Assembly (NCBI RefSeq): GCF_900110775.1
Contig: NZ_FOEP01000014.1
Location: forward strand, 1-64,000
Source: Thalassovita taeanensis
GTDB taxonomy: Bacteria > Pseudomonadota > Alphaproteobacteria > Rhodobacterales > Rhodobacteraceae
Direction: 5' to 3'
Length of the DNA: 64,000 bases
Shown in pieces: positions 9,354 to 17,878 of this stretch (positions are counted from its first letter, which is position 1; each line of letters starts with the position of its first letter). The position numbers were made by a program, and so were the translations under genes. The notes under the pieces were generated by a model. The model made no database searches and was not told the origin of the DNA. It saw nothing but the letters and a program-made list of their open reading frames with translations.

Positions 9354-9743
9354 TCAGCGCAGGCGGGTCCAAACCTGCGACTGGCACACCATCGCAATAC
9401 AGCCTCTGACGGTCAGCTTGTCCCCGTTGACCGCCATCTTGCCGTCAAATTCGACCCTGTGCAGCGGCAGCCAGGCGCGGCCCTCATAGGCGCCGGGAGA
9501 AACCGGTTTCATATCCCAGAAAATCCGCTTGCCAATGTTTGGTGTGGTAATCGCTTTGCCTGCCTTGTCGAACGTGCGCGCGATCGTGCCGCAAACGCCT
9601 TGGCCACAGGGCGCAGCCACGACATGTGCCACCTGCCCCTTCTTGTCCGGTTTGGTCAGCCACACCCCAAGCAAAGCATCCGCCAAGGCAGGCACGGCCA
9701 TCAAGGCCAGAGCAACAACGCAAACAGAAAACCGCAACCACAT
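9354..9743 (-). CDS. DUF2147-family exported protein (first paralogue)
   Basis: The 129-residue protein starts with a signal peptide ending in ALA-DA and has the DUF2147 pattern: LLGVWLTKPDKKG, then HVVAAPCGQGVCGTI, a DMKP segment, and the paired-cysteine C-terminal motif GCIAMVCQSQVWTR. Function of the family is unknown; proteins of this kind are small periplasmic lipocalin-like barrels. The ATG at 9743 gives a proper signal peptide; the ATG at 9767 would put eight extra residues before it. A second paralogue lies directly upstream. Confidence 0.8.
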   Translation of the reverse strand: MWLRFSVCVVALALMAVPALADALLGVWLTKPDKKGQVAHVVAAPCGQGVCGTIARTFDKAGKAITTPNIGKRIFWDMKPVSPGAYEGRAWLPLHRVEFDGKMAVNGDKLTVRGCIAMVCQSQVWTRLR

Positions 9744-9864
9744 CTCAGCACACTCCGCAAAAGACATGAGTGATCATATCACAAGTCGCGCCCTGCCCAA
9801 ATGGGGTGCCGCACCCTGCCTTCTGCCGCCGCACGCAAAAGGCAGGTTTTCGCCCAGATCGCTG

Positions 9865-10248
9865 TTATTTGACGCGGTTCCAGCTTTGTTTCTTACAAAT
9901 CGGCCCGATGCAGCCCGACACTTTCAACGTATCGCCCGACAGCGCCATTTTCGACCGATAGACCTTGTCCGAAGAAGGCTGCCAGATCTTGCCGCTCGCG
10001 TAATGGCCCTTGCCATTTGCCTGCATATCCCAGACCAGTTTCTTGCCGATATTACCGGATTTATATTCGCCACCTGAATTGAAGGTGCGCGTAATCGTAC
10101 CACAGATCTTGGCGCCGCACGGGGCAATCGCGACATGCGCATATGCACCATCGTCGACCTGTGTTTTCCACACGCCCTCAACCGGGTCGGCGAGGGCCGC
10201 GCCCGCGCCAACCACTGCAAACGCTATCGCAAGTGTCAGTTTATTCAT
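9865..10248 (-). CDS. DUF2147-family exported protein (second paralogue)
   Basis: The 127-residue protein has a clear signal peptide (cleavage after AALA) followed by the DUF2147 sequence: GVWKTQVDDGAY, IAPCGAKICGTITRTF, KKLVWDMQA and the C-terminal GCIGPICKKQSWNR. It is clearly related to the neighbouring gene at 9354-9743 and both conserve four cysteines at equivalent places, likely forming two disulphides in the periplasm. The tandem pair lies antisense between hisH and hisA. Function unknown. Confidence 0.85.
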   Translation of the reverse strand: MNKLTLAIAFAVVGAGAALADPVEGVWKTQVDDGAYAHVAIAPCGAKICGTITRTFNSGGEYKSGNIGKKLVWDMQANGKGHYASGKIWQPSSDKVYRSKMALSGDTLKVSGCIGPICKKQSWNRVK

Positions 10249-10384
10249 TGTTCAATCCTCCCATGATCGCGCCGTGATCCTGCCCCGCAGGGCCCCGCGC
10301 GATCAAGTCTGACATAGGGTCAAGTTGCATTTCCCCCCCGCCCGTGCAAAACGGCTGCAACCAAGACAGATAAAGGCGCGCCCG

Positions 10385-11107
10385 ATGATCCTCTACCCCG
10401 CGATTGACCTCAAGGATGGCAAGGCCGTGCGCCTTGTCAAAGGCGAGATGACCCGCGCCACCGTTTTCAACGACGACCCCGCCGCCCAAGCGATAGAGTT
10501 TGTCGAGGCGGGTTGCGAATGGCTGCATCTGGTGGATCTGAACGGCGCCTTCGCAGGCGAGCCGGTAAATGCCGCCCCGGTCGAAGAAATCCTGCGTCGG
10601 ACCAAAGTCCCCGCCCAGCTTGGCGGCGGCATCCGCGACATGGCCACGATCGAACGCTGGCTGTCGCGGGGTCTGGCCCGTGTGATCCTGGGCACCGTAG
10701 CGGTGGAAAACCCCGCACTGGTGCGGCAGGCCGCCAAGGCTTTTCCGGGTCAGGTTGCCGTCGGCATTGACGCCCGCAACGGCTTTGTCGCCACCAAAGG
10801 CTGGGCCGAGGAAACCAATGTGCAGGTCACCGATCTGGCCCGCTCGTTCGAGGACGCAGGCGTGGCCGCGATCATTTACACCGACATCAACCGCGACGGT
10901 GCAATGCAAGGCCCTAACATCGAGGCGACAGCCGCCCTCGCCAACGCGGTGTCGATCCCGGTGATCGCAAGCGGCGGCGTGTCGTCAATCAACGATCTGA
11001 TCGCCCTGAAAAACTGCGGCGCGCCTCTGAATGGGGCCATCTCTGGCCGCGCGCTTTATGACGGCGCGATTGATCTAAAAGAAGCGCTGCAAACCCTTCG
11101 CCAATGA
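10385..11107 (+). CDS. hisA: Phosphoribosylformimino-AICAR-ribotide isomerase
   Basis: The 240-residue TIM-barrel protein has catalytic Asp8 in YPAIDLKDG and the second Asp in [12 protein letters not shown] near residue 130, with phosphate-binding loops GGGIRD and ASGGVSS. It isomerises ProFAR to PRFAR in histidine synthesis. The start at 10385 (MILYPAID) is the family start; upstream in-frame codons are unrelated. The C-terminal half differs a little from short HisA proteins in having [16 protein letters not shown], which is normal for the roseobacter group. Confidence 0.95.
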   Translation: MILYPAIDLKDGKAVRLVKGEMTRATVFNDDPAAQAIEFVEAGCEWLHLVDLNGAFAGEPVNAAPVEEILRRTKVPAQLGGGIRDMATIERWLSRGLARVILGTVAVENPALVRQAAKAFPGQVAVGIDARNGFVATKGWAEETNVQVTDLARSFEDAGVAAIIYTDINRDGAMQGPNIEATAALANAVSIPVIASGGVSSINDLIALKNCGAPLNGAISGRALYDGAIDLKEALQTLRQ

Positions 11108-11117
11108 ACAGCACCGT

Positions 11118-11151
11118 TTTGGGGCATACTGTGTTTTTGTCTTGCCCCAAA
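11118..11151. promoter_or_regulatory. Hairpin between hisA and hisF
   Basis: TTTGGGGCA (11118-11126) pairs with TGCCCCAAA (11143-11151) across a 16-base loop rich in T. It is in the 113-bp hisA-hisF gap, upstream of the hisF start. It could partly terminate or stabilise the transcript; no U-tract follows it directly. Confidence 0.4.
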
Positions 11152-11220
11152 TACTCCAACCAACCTGCGCCAGCGTCACGATGCTTGCCGAAACAGACCA
11201 CAACCCAGTAAGGTCAGGCC

Positions 11221-11982
11221 ATGCTGAAAACCCGTATCATCCCCTGCCTTGATGTCGCCGATGGCCGCGTGGTCAAGGGCGTGAATTTCGTCGGCCTGCG
11301 CGATGCGGGCGACCCGGTCGAATCCGCCCGCGCCTACGATGCCGCCGGCGCGGACGAGCTGTGCTTTCTCGACATCCACGCCACCCACGAAAACCGCGGC
11401 ACCATGTTCGACGTGGTCACCCGCACGGCCGAGCAGTGTTATATCCCGCTAACCGTTGGCGGTGGCGTTCGCACTGTGGCCGACGTCCGCGCGCTCCTTC
11501 TGGCTGGCGCCGATAAGGTCAGTTTCAACTCCGCCGCCGTTGCCAATCCCGATGTCGTGGCCCAAGCCGCTGACCAGTTCGGCAGCCAATGCATCGTGGT
11601 CGCCATCGACGCCAAGACTGTCGCGCCGGGCAAGTGGGAGATTTTCACCCATGGCGGACGCAAACCCACCGGCATCGACGCCGTGGAGTTTGCCAAGCTC
11701 GTGGCGGCGAAGGGGGCGGGCGAGATCTTGCTGACCTCGATGGACCGTGACGGCACCAAGCAAGGCTTCAACTTGCCGCTGACCCGCGCGATCAGCGACG
11801 CGGTGGATATTCCCGTCATCGCGTCAGGCGGTGTCGGCAACCTTGATCATCTGGTCGAAGGCGTGACCAAAGGCGGCGCCTCTGCCGTCCTCGCGGCTTC
11901 AATCTTTCACTTCGGCGATTACACCATCCGTCAGGCCAAAGATCACATGGCCGCCGCCGGCATCCCCATGAGGCTCGAATGA
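11221..11982 (+). CDS. hisF: Imidazole glycerol phosphate synthase, cyclase subunit
   Basis: The 253-residue TIM-barrel protein has the catalytic Asp11 in IPCLDVADG and the second catalytic Asp in [11 protein letters not shown] near residue 180 of the barrel's second half, with phosphate loops VGGGVRT and ASGGVGN. It pairs with HisH to make imidazoleglycerol phosphate and AICAR. Its stop overlaps the hisE start by four bases (ATGA), so the two are coupled. Confidence 0.96.
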   Translation: MLKTRIIPCLDVADGRVVKGVNFVGLRDAGDPVESARAYDAAGADELCFLDIHATHENRGTMFDVVTRTAEQCYIPLTVGGGVRTVADVRALLLAGADKVSFNSAAVANPDVVAQAADQFGSQCIVVAIDAKTVAPGKWEIFTHGGRKPTGIDAVEFAKLVAAKGAGEILLTSMDRDGTKQGFNLPLTRAISDAVDIPVIASGGVGNLDHLVEGVTKGGASAVLAASIFHFGDYTIRQAKDHMAAAGIPMRLE

Positions 11983-12293
11983 CACTCGACGATCTGGCCA
12001 ACACCATCGCCGCGCGCGCGTCCGCAGCCCCCGAGTCAAGCTGGACCGCCAAACTTCTGGCCAAAGGCCCGGAAAAATGCGCCGAGAAGTTTGGCGAAGA
12101 AGCCATCGAGGCCATCATCGAAGCCATCAAAGGCGACCGCACCCGCCTCACCTCCGAGGCCGCCGATGTCCTGTTCCACCTGCTGGTGATGCTGCAATCT
12201 CGTGACGTCCCCCTGTCCGACGTCATGGCCGAACTCGCCCGCCGCCAAGGCACATCCGGCATCGCAGAAAAAGCCGCGCGCCCCGAATCCTAA
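11979..12293 (+). CDS. hisE: Phosphoribosyl-ATP diphosphatase
   Basis: The 104-residue all-alpha MazG-like protein has the HisE signatures [22 protein letters not shown] with the acidic magnesium ligands and the [13 protein letters not shown] helix. It removes pyrophosphate from phosphoribosyl-ATP, the second step of the pathway. It is the last his gene here and is followed by a double hairpin. Confidence 0.95.
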   Translation: MTLDDLANTIAARASAAPESSWTAKLLAKGPEKCAEKFGEEAIEAIIEAIKGDRTRLTSEAADVLFHLLVMLQSRDVPLSDVMAELARRQGTSGIAEKAARPES

Positions 12294-12334
12294 TTCATTT
12301 TCACATTTTCACATTTTCAAAATATCCTCGGGGG

Positions 12335-12379
12335 CGTTGGAAATCCACAGATTTCCAACGGTGGGGGCAGACAGCCCCC
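12335..12379. terminator. Double hairpin between convergent hisE and CoA-binding gene
   Basis: The first stem is CGTTGGAAAT (12335-12344) with ATTTCCAACG (12351-12360), ten perfect pairs. The second is GGGGGC (12363-12368) with GCCCCC (12374-12379). Both are symmetrical and could end transcription from either direction; no clear T-run follows. Confidence 0.6.
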
Positions 12380-12399
12380 GCCCTGCCCGCCGCAGGCGA

Positions 12400-12873
12400 T
12401 TACAGTTTTGACGAAATAATCCCGGTGGCAAACCCACCCATGCGCAGCTCACCGAACAGGCGCTGATACTCGATCTTGGGGCAGCGGTTCATCACCACAT
12501 CCACACCGCGTGCCCGCGCAACCTCTGCCGCGCCTGCGTGCTCCACACCGATCTGCATCCAGATCGTCTGCAGCTGAGGAAAACAGGCCAGCGCCTCATC
12601 GACAATTGGTAGCACGTGGTCTGAGCGGCGAAAAATATCCACCATATCCACCCCGCCCTCGATTTCTGCCAAAGACGCGCGCACGGTCTGGCCGAACAAC
12701 ATCTCGCCCGCATGGCCGGGGTTGACCGGAAGCACCGTATACCCCTTCAGGCTCAGATACCGCGTTACATAGTAACTTGGCCGCACCGGGTTCATCGACA
12801 CGCCGACCACGGCCACGCGTTTTGTGCGTGTCAGGACGGTTTTCAGGAATTCGTCGGAATATTGTTCGCTCAT
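12400..12873 (-). CDS. CoA-binding (Rossmann-fold) protein
   Basis: The 157-residue protein is a complete CoA-binding domain of the YccU kind: VAVVGVSMNPVRPSYYV near residue 20, VLPVNPG, VDMVDIFRRSDHV and a C-terminal MNRCPKIEYQRLF. Such proteins resemble the nucleotide-binding part of succinyl-CoA synthetase and their role is unclear. It converges on hisE. A candidate small RNA and terminator lie directly upstream on the same strand. Confidence 0.85.
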   Translation of the reverse strand: MSEQYSDEFLKTVLTRTKRVAVVGVSMNPVRPSYYVTRYLSLKGYTVLPVNPGHAGEMLFGQTVRASLAEIEGGVDMVDIFRRSDHVLPIVDEALACFPQLQTIWMQIGVEHAGAAEVARARGVDVVMNRCPKIEYQRLFGELRMGGFATGIISSKL

Positions 12874-12904
12874 GCTCTACCGATACCTCGCGACATCCAT
12901 TGGC

Positions 12905-12937
12905 AAAAGAAAAAAACGCCCAGGAAAATCCTGGGCG
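12905..12937 (-). terminator. Intrinsic terminator on the minus strand
   Basis: CGCCCAGG (12917-12924) pairs with CCTGGGCG (12930-12937) around a five-base loop, and on the minus strand is followed by seven T, a C and four T. This is a strong rho-independent terminator for transcription coming from the rlmB side. Confidence 0.85.
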
Positions 12938-12996
12938 CCAGTCACGGAACGAGGGACAGTGAAACAAAGCGCAGAGGTTCCGCATCTGCGCTTGTG
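12905..12996 (-). ncRNA. Candidate small RNA downstream of rlmB
   Basis: Read on the minus strand this stretch contains a nine-pair stem-loop (AAGCGCAGA, plus-strand 12967-12975, with TCTGCGCTT, 12985-12993), a single-stranded stretch of about 30 bases with a CCCUCGUUCC segment, and a textbook terminator. A weak -10-like box (TATGTA) lies just upstream at 13008-13003; no good -35 is visible. It begins about 105 bp past the rlmB stop. It could be an independent small RNA or an RNA processed from the rlmB 3' end. No known RNA family was recognised. Confidence 0.4.
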
Positions 12997-13101
12997 CAAT
13001 GTTACATAGGTGTCATTGCGCGACATAAAAGACTGCCTCAAGTTTCTGTGAACGGGGCGTCAATCGTTCGTGCCGCGCCGCAAACATCTATGGCGCCCGC
13101 C

Positions 13102-13881
13102 TCAGTGCTCTTGCGACGCATAGAGCGCCACTGCCGCCGCGTTCGACACATTCAACGACCCAAACCCGCCCGCGAACGCGATTTTCACAAGGTGATCGCA
13201 GGTTTCCTTGGTCTTTTCACGCAGGCCTGGCCCCTCGGCGCCCAGAATCAGCGCTACAGGCCGGTCACGCCGCCCCTCCAGCGCTTGTTCGATGGTCATG
13301 TCAGCCTCTCCGTCCAGGCCCAGCAGGATATACCCCATCGCCCGCAGCTCCTCCATCGCGTCCGCCAGGTTGCGCACCCGCAGATAGGGTTGCCGCTCCA
13401 GCGCACCGCTGGCGGTCTTGGCCAGGGCCCCGGTCTCAGGGGCGCTATGGTGTTTGGTGCCGATGACGGCGCAGGCGCCGAAAACTTCGGCCGAGCGCAG
13501 GATTGCCCCAACGTTATGCGGATCGGTCACCCGGTCCAGCATCACAACGCGCGGCACCCGGTCCGGCACGCCGACACAGGTATCCGCCAGTCGACCCCAA
13601 TCCAGCGGTTTGACCTCCAGCGCGGCGCCCTGGTGCACCGATTGCGGATCAATCGGCACCGAGAACTTGCGCGGCTCCACCTCTTCGGGCTCGACGCCCG
13701 AGACGGCAATCGCATCGGCCAGCTTGTCCATCGCGTTCTTGGTCACCACCAACCGCAGCTTGACGCGCGCCGGGTTCATCAGCGCATCGCGCACCGCGTG
13801 CAATCCGAACAACCAGATCGTTTCCGAAGCCGAGGCCCGCTTGGCCTGCTCTTTTTCGACCACCCATTTCGGTTTCTTCAT
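13102..13881 (-). CDS. rlmB: 23S rRNA (guanosine-2'-O-)-methyltransferase RlmB / TrmH-family
   Basis: The 259-residue protein has an N-terminal SpoU substrate-binding domain (about 20-95) and a SPOUT methyltransferase domain with DRVTDPHNVGAILRSA, LILGAEGPGLR and GSLNVSNAAAVALY, the three SpoU motifs that form the knotted AdoMet site. It methylates a ribose in 23S rRNA; in E. coli this is G2251. The start at 13881 (MKKPKW) has GAGGGGCAGG upstream; the ATG at 13932 would add 17 unrelated residues. tRNA-Tyr is divergent 134 bp upstream. Confidence 0.92.
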   Translation of the reverse strand: MKKPKWVVEKEQAKRASASETIWLFGLHAVRDALMNPARVKLRLVVTKNAMDKLADAIAVSGVEPEEVEPRKFSVPIDPQSVHQGAALEVKPLDWGRLADTCVGVPDRVPRVVMLDRVTDPHNVGAILRSAEVFGACAVIGTKHHSAPETGALAKTASGALERQPYLRVRNLADAMEELRAMGYILLGLDGEADMTIEQALEGRRDRPVALILGAEGPGLREKTKETCDHLVKIAFAGGFGSLNVSNAAAVALYASQEH

Positions 13882-14015
13882 TGTGCCTGCCCCTCGTGCC
13901 AACCGTGGTCGCGTTAATGCGCTGCTCGGCATCCGCCTGCAAGGGATTTTCCTGTTGACGCCCCATTGCGACGCTTGTAATCAGCCCCTCACCAGACGGC
14001 AGCGCCGTCGGAAGT

Positions 14016-14099
14016 GGGCGACAGGCCGCAAGGTGTGGCAGGGGACTGTAACTCCCTCGCGGAGACGCACGCCTGGTTCGATTCCAGGGTCGCCCACCA
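14016..14099 (+). tRNA. tRNA-Tyr (anticodon GTA)
   Basis: The acceptor arms GGGCGAC (14016-14022) and GTCGCCC (14089-14095) pair fully, followed by discriminator A and an encoded CCA (14097-14099). The anticodon loop is CTGTAAC, giving GTA, in a five-pair stem. A long variable arm, typical of bacterial tRNA-Tyr, precedes the T arm CCTGG-TTCGATT-CCAGG. Confidence 0.95.
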
Positions 14100-14236
14100 C
14101 TTTCTCCTCGCTGCAAAAGTAACAGCGGCTCTGTCCGTCAGAGGCCGGATCGGCTGATTATCGGCGGCGCGAACTCGGTTATGGTGCCGCACGTATCGCC
14201 AGCAAAAAATTCCGCTCGATCATCAGGATACTGTGC

Positions 14237-14248
14237 TGTGTCAACACA
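14237..14248. promoter_or_regulatory. Inverted repeat upstream of the MarR gene
   Basis: TGTGT-CA-ACACA (14237-14248) is an inverted repeat 48 bp upstream of the MarR-family start. MarR regulators usually bind such short palindromes in their own promoter, so this may be an autoregulatory operator. That is inference from position. Confidence 0.35.
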
Positions 14249-14296
14249 TCCCCCTTCCTGTCGCTTTGTGCATGGACTAAGCTGCCCACGCCGCAC

Positions 14297-14791
14297 ATGA
14301 ATGCCGAAAGCGACACGTTCCCGATCATGACAGATACCTCGCCCCCCCCCAAACCGCCGCATGAGGCGGATTTTCACAAGGCTGAGTGGCCGTTCTACTG
14401 GATTACCCAGACATCGTCGCTCTACATGCAGGTGATGGAGCGGCGGTTGAAGGAAATCGGCATGGACATCGCCTATTGGCGGGTTCTCATGTCGCTTTAC
14501 GAAGATCAGGCGCTGTCGATCTCGGAAATTTCGACATTTTGTATCATCAAGCCGAATACCGCGACGAAGATCATCCAGCGGATGACCGCGCAACAGCTTG
14601 TCACCACCGGACCGCGTCAAAGCGATGGGCGGGTGACCGAGGTGCGGCTGACCGATGCGGGCCACTCGATGCGGCGCAAAGCGCGTGCCATCGCGGACGA
14701 AACATTTGCCCACGCGTTCGAGGATCTGTCGCGCGAAGAGCAGATGGTGCTGAACCTGCTGCTGGAAAAAGTCTACAATAAGCTGAGCTAG
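14297..14791 (+). CDS. MarR-family regulator, IacR-like
   Basis: The 164-residue protein has the MarR winged-helix layout: N-terminal helix WITQTSSLYMQVMERRL, HTH region ISEISTFCIIKPNTATKII, wing GRVTEVRLTDAG and a C-terminal dimer helix. MarR proteins commonly sense aromatic acids. It converges on the 3' end of the iac-like operon (gap 31 bp), and IacR, the known regulator of indole-acetate degradation, is also a MarR protein. The start may be 14297 or the ATG at 14327; neither has a clear ribosome site. Repression of the iac-like promoter about 12.5 kb away is an inference. Confidence 0.8.
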   Translation: MNAESDTFPIMTDTSPPPKPPHEADFHKAEWPFYWITQTSSLYMQVMERRLKEIGMDIAYWRVLMSLYEDQALSISEISTFCIIKPNTATKIIQRMTAQQLVTTGPRQSDGRVTEVRLTDAGHSMRRKARAIADETFAHAFEDLSREEQMVLNLLLEKVYNKLS

Positions 14792-14822
14792 CACCTGCCC
14801 CCTGCGGGCGCAGGCACGCGCG

Positions 14823-15587
14823 TCAGGCGAATTGCGGGCAGTCGCGCTTCATCTTGCGGACCATCGCGTCAAACAACAGCGACGAGAACGAGGCGCTGTC
14901 CTTGAGCCGCTGGGCATCATCTGCGGACTTTTGCTTGATGTCCTCGGTCAAAACCGTGTTCGGCCCCGGAATGGCGCTGGCGGCGCATTGAATTTCGGCG
15001 GCGCGTTGCACCGTCCAGAGCAAGAAGAACGTCAGCGGGATATCCGCCTCGCATACTGCAATGCCGTGGTTACGCAGGACCAGAACATGCTTATCGCCCA
15101 GTGACTTCAGCATCCGCTCGCGTTCATCGTCATAGATCGTGATGCCTTCGAAGGCATGGTAGGCAACCCGACCATGAAGCTGCGCACCGTAAAAGCTGTT
15201 ATGGTCAAGGTCGAACCCCTTCATCGTGATCGCCGAAATCGGCGTCGTATGGGTATGGGCGACACAGCCGACGTCTTCGCGGAACTCATGGATTACGCCG
15301 TGCAGGGCAAAGCCTGCCGGGTTGGCCTTGTATTGGCTTTCGCGTGCCAGCTTGCCATCGACACCAACGACAACAAGGTTTTCCGGTGTCACCTCATCAT
15401 AATGCAGGCCGAAGGGGTTCACGAGATAGGTGTGCTCCTCGCCTGGCAGGCGAACCGAGATGTGGTTGAAGATCAGTTCCGTCCAGCCAAGATAGCTCAC
15501 GAGGTGATAAAAATCGGCCAGTTGCACCCGCAGTTCGGCCTCGGTCATGTCGGCCATGGGATCGGGGATGGGGGTCGCATCGTTCAT
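14823..15587 (-). CDS. Class II aldolase/adducin-family protein
   Basis: The 254-residue protein has the class II aldolase fold with zinc-ligand motifs: HTHTTP near residue 110 and LRNHGI near residue 180, plus the N-terminal FNHISVRLPG. Family members are zinc-dependent aldolases (fuculose-phosphate type) or decarboxylases. It is the last gene of the iac-like operon; its start overlaps the stop of the ketopantoate-reductase-like gene (ATGA at 15584-15587). It might cleave a hydroxylated side chain of the aromatic substrate. That role is not known from described iac clusters. Confidence 0.85.
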   Translation of the reverse strand: MNDATPIPDPMADMTEAELRVQLADFYHLVSYLGWTELIFNHISVRLPGEEHTYLVNPFGLHYDEVTPENLVVVGVDGKLARESQYKANPAGFALHGVIHEFREDVGCVAHTHTTPISAITMKGFDLDHNSFYGAQLHGRVAYHAFEGITIYDDERERMLKSLGDKHVLVLRNHGIAVCEADIPLTFFLLWTVQRAAEIQCAASAIPGPNTVLTEDIKQKSADDAQRLKDSASFSSLLFDAMVRKMKRDCPQFA

Positions 15588-16597
15588 TCCGAATTCCTTT
15601 CGAGTGAAGTGAGAAAAAGCAGGCGTTCAACAGCGGTGCTGCGCGGCGCGCCGGTCAGCGGAAACGTGTCCGCGCTGTCAAGCTGTGCAACCAGCGCGGC
15701 AAGGCACGGCATGGCCCCCTCGCCCGCCAGTGCCAACGGCGCCCGGCAGATCGCGTCCAGCTCTAGCACCCGCCCGGCGCGGGCGTCTTGTAACATCGAG
15801 GTCGGGAAATCCCCCGCATCAAGCAGCAGATCGCCCAACCACGCGTTGGGTGGCAGGCTGCGCCCCAGCATTCTGTCGGCCCAAGCGCGGACCTCATCCG
15901 CCAACTGATAGGCGATACTGCGCAACGAGAGTTCACGGCCGATCTGGGCCAGGTTTTCCCCCGTCAGCGCCGAAAGCGGGTTGGTCGCGATATTGCTCAT
16001 GAGCTTGACCAACACTTGTTGCCGGATATCGGCAGACAGATCAGTGCGCACGCCGCTGGCGCAAAGCAGGTCGATCAATCGGCTGATTGCGGCGCTGTCC
16101 GCCCCCGCGACCACTGGTGCAAGACTAAGCGTCGGAGTGTTGGTCGATACCGCCCGCCCTGCCGCCGTCATCTGCACGGTCATCAGCAGAACCGCGCCAA
16201 GCACCTGTTCGGGGCGAAGGTGATATGCCAACTGCCCCGCAGGATCGGAAAAGGGGACCGTGCCGCCTGCGCCGTAGAAATACCAAAACGGCAAGCCGTT
16301 GATCATCGGGACAACCAACGTTTCCGGCCCGATCCCGGCGGCGTTGGCTGCAACAGCCGCGCCCAGGTCCTGTGCCTTGACGCATAAGAACACCGCGTCA
16401 TGAACCTGATCCAGCGCAGTGACCGCCGTCACCTGCGCCGCATGCAGCGTGCCACGGTCATCAAGGCTGACCCCGTCCCGGCGGATCGTGTCAAGCCGGT
16501 GACCGCGCGCGACCACAGTAACATCCCCCCCGGCAGAGCCGATAAGCGCCGCCATGGCGGTTCCGATATTGCCCGCCCCTATGATCGCGATGTTCAT
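15584..16597 (-). CDS. Ketopantoate reductase (ApbA/PanE)-family dehydrogenase
   Basis: The 337-residue protein has the N-terminal dinucleotide site IAIIGAGNIGTAMAALIGSAG, the ApbA/PanE-type loop VFLCVKAQDL, catalytic-region Lys in VLVKLMSNIA and a C-terminal helical domain. Family members reduce 2-keto acids with NADPH; PanE itself makes pantoate. The start at 16597 overlaps the dctM stop by four bases (ATGA); upstream in-frame codons are shadow of dctM. Because it is coupled inside a catabolic operon, a role in reducing a keto-acid intermediate is more likely than pantothenate synthesis. Confidence 0.8.
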   Translation of the reverse strand: MNIAIIGAGNIGTAMAALIGSAGGDVTVVARGHRLDTIRRDGVSLDDRGTLHAAQVTAVTALDQVHDAVFLCVKAQDLGAAVAANAAGIGPETLVVPMINGLPFWYFYGAGGTVPFSDPAGQLAYHLRPEQVLGAVLLMTVQMTAAGRAVSTNTPTLSLAPVVAGADSAAISRLIDLLCASGVRTDLSADIRQQVLVKLMSNIATNPLSALTGENLAQIGRELSLRSIAYQLADEVRAWADRMLGRSLPPNAWLGDLLLDAGDFPTSMLQDARAGRVLELDAICRAPLALAGEGAMPCLAALVAQLDSADTFPLTGAPRSTAVERLLFLTSLERNSE

Positions 16598-17874
16598 GTC
16601 AGCACCAACACGAGCCCCGGCACCGCCGTCAGCAGGCCGACCCGAATCACATCCATCAACACGAAGGGACCAAGCCCGCGAAAGATCGTGCCAAGTCGCA
16701 CATCTGGCACCACGGATTTTAGCACAAAGGCGTTCATGCCCACCGGCGGGGTGATGTAGGATATCTCGGTCACCATGACGACGAAGATGCCAAACCAGAT
16801 CAGGTCGACCCCCTGCGCCGCCACGATCGGGTAAAAGATCGGCACCGTCAGCATGATCATCGACAGGCTTTCCAGCACGCAACCCAGGACAAGATAGATG
16901 CACAGAATGACAAGGATCGTAAGCAGAGGCGCATCCCCGAACAGGCTGAGGAACGCCTGAATGTCCCCTGTCATTCCCGACATGTTCACATAGTTGGTGA
17001 AGGTTAGCGCACCAAAGAGGATGAAGAACATCATCGCCGTGGTTTTCATCGTCTCATAGAGCACGTTCAACAGGCCTTCGACCGTGAACTTGCCCGACAG
17101 CACCACCAGCAGAAACGCCCCGCCCGCGCCCATCCCGGCACTTTCGGTGGGCGTGAAAACACCGAGATAGATACCACCCATCACGAAAGAGAACAGCACC
17201 AACACCCCGGCGGTCCCCTTGAGTGCGCGGATGCGGTCGCGCAGCGGCAGTTTCGGCTCGACCGGCAGATCGATCCCCTGCCACACGATCGAGATACGCA
17301 CAGCGATCGCATAAAAAATCACGCCGATCACCCCGGGGATCAGCCCGGCGAGGAAAAGCTTGCCGATATCCTGCTGGGTCATGATCCCGTAAAACACCAG
17401 GATCACCGAAGGCGGGATCAGGATGCCCAGCGTCCCCCCCGCTGCGATGGACGCAGTCGAGAGCTGATCGGGATAGCCGAACCGGCGCATTGATGGCAGC
17501 GCAATGCGCGTCATGGTCGCCGCCGTCGCCATGGACGAGCCGCAGACCGACGAAAACGCCCCGCAAGCGATCACTGTGGCGGTGGCCAGCCCGCCTTTGC
17601 GGTGGCGCAACCAGGCATAGGCCGAATTGTACAGCTCTTCCGCGATGCCCGATTGCACCACGAAGTTCCCCATCATCAGGAACAGCGGCAGAACTGACAG
17701 CGTATAATCCCGCCCGTTATCAAAAAAGGTCGACCCCAGCAGCGACAGCGCAGGCGTCCAGCCTATGATGGATGCCACCCCAACCAGCCCCACCCCAGCC
17801 AGCGCGAAAGAGATCGGTATTCCGATAAGCAGCAAAAAGCTGATGATGGCGAGGCCGACAGGCCAGTATTCCAT
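16594..17874 (-). CDS. dctM: TRAP transporter large permease (DctM family)
   Basis: The 426-residue integral membrane protein has about twelve hydrophobic segments and the DctM motifs GSSMATAATMTRIALPSM and GGTLGILIPPSVILVFYGI. It forms the sodium-coupled translocation channel of a TRAP uptake system together with DctQ and DctP encoded upstream. It ends with an ATGA overlap into the reductase gene, and dctQ ends 4 bp upstream of its start. Confidence 0.95.
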   Translation of the reverse strand: MEYWPVGLAIISFLLLIGIPISFALAGVGLVGVASIIGWTPALSLLGSTFFDNGRDYTLSVLPLFLMMGNFVVQSGIAEELYNSAYAWLRHRKGGLATATVIACGAFSSVCGSSMATAATMTRIALPSMRRFGYPDQLSTASIAAGGTLGILIPPSVILVFYGIMTQQDIGKLFLAGLIPGVIGVIFYAIAVRISIVWQGIDLPVEPKLPLRDRIRALKGTAGVLVLFSFVMGGIYLGVFTPTESAGMGAGGAFLLVVLSGKFTVEGLLNVLYETMKTTAMMFFILFGALTFTNYVNMSGMTGDIQAFLSLFGDAPLLTILVILCIYLVLGCVLESLSMIMLTVPIFYPIVAAQGVDLIWFGIFVVMVTEISYITPPVGMNAFVLKSVVPDVRLGTIFRGLGPFVLMDVIRVGLLTAVPGLVLVLT

Positions 17875-17878
17875 ATTC

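Noticed and set aside
12712-13917. A 401-codon open frame on the plus strand
   Set aside because: It is antisense to rlmB and the CoA-binding gene and crosses the candidate small RNA; no motif is present.
15584-16903. Longer start for the ketopantoate-reductase-like gene
   Set aside because: The extra about 100 residues are the dctM gene read in another frame; the ATGA overlap at 16594-16597 gives the true start.
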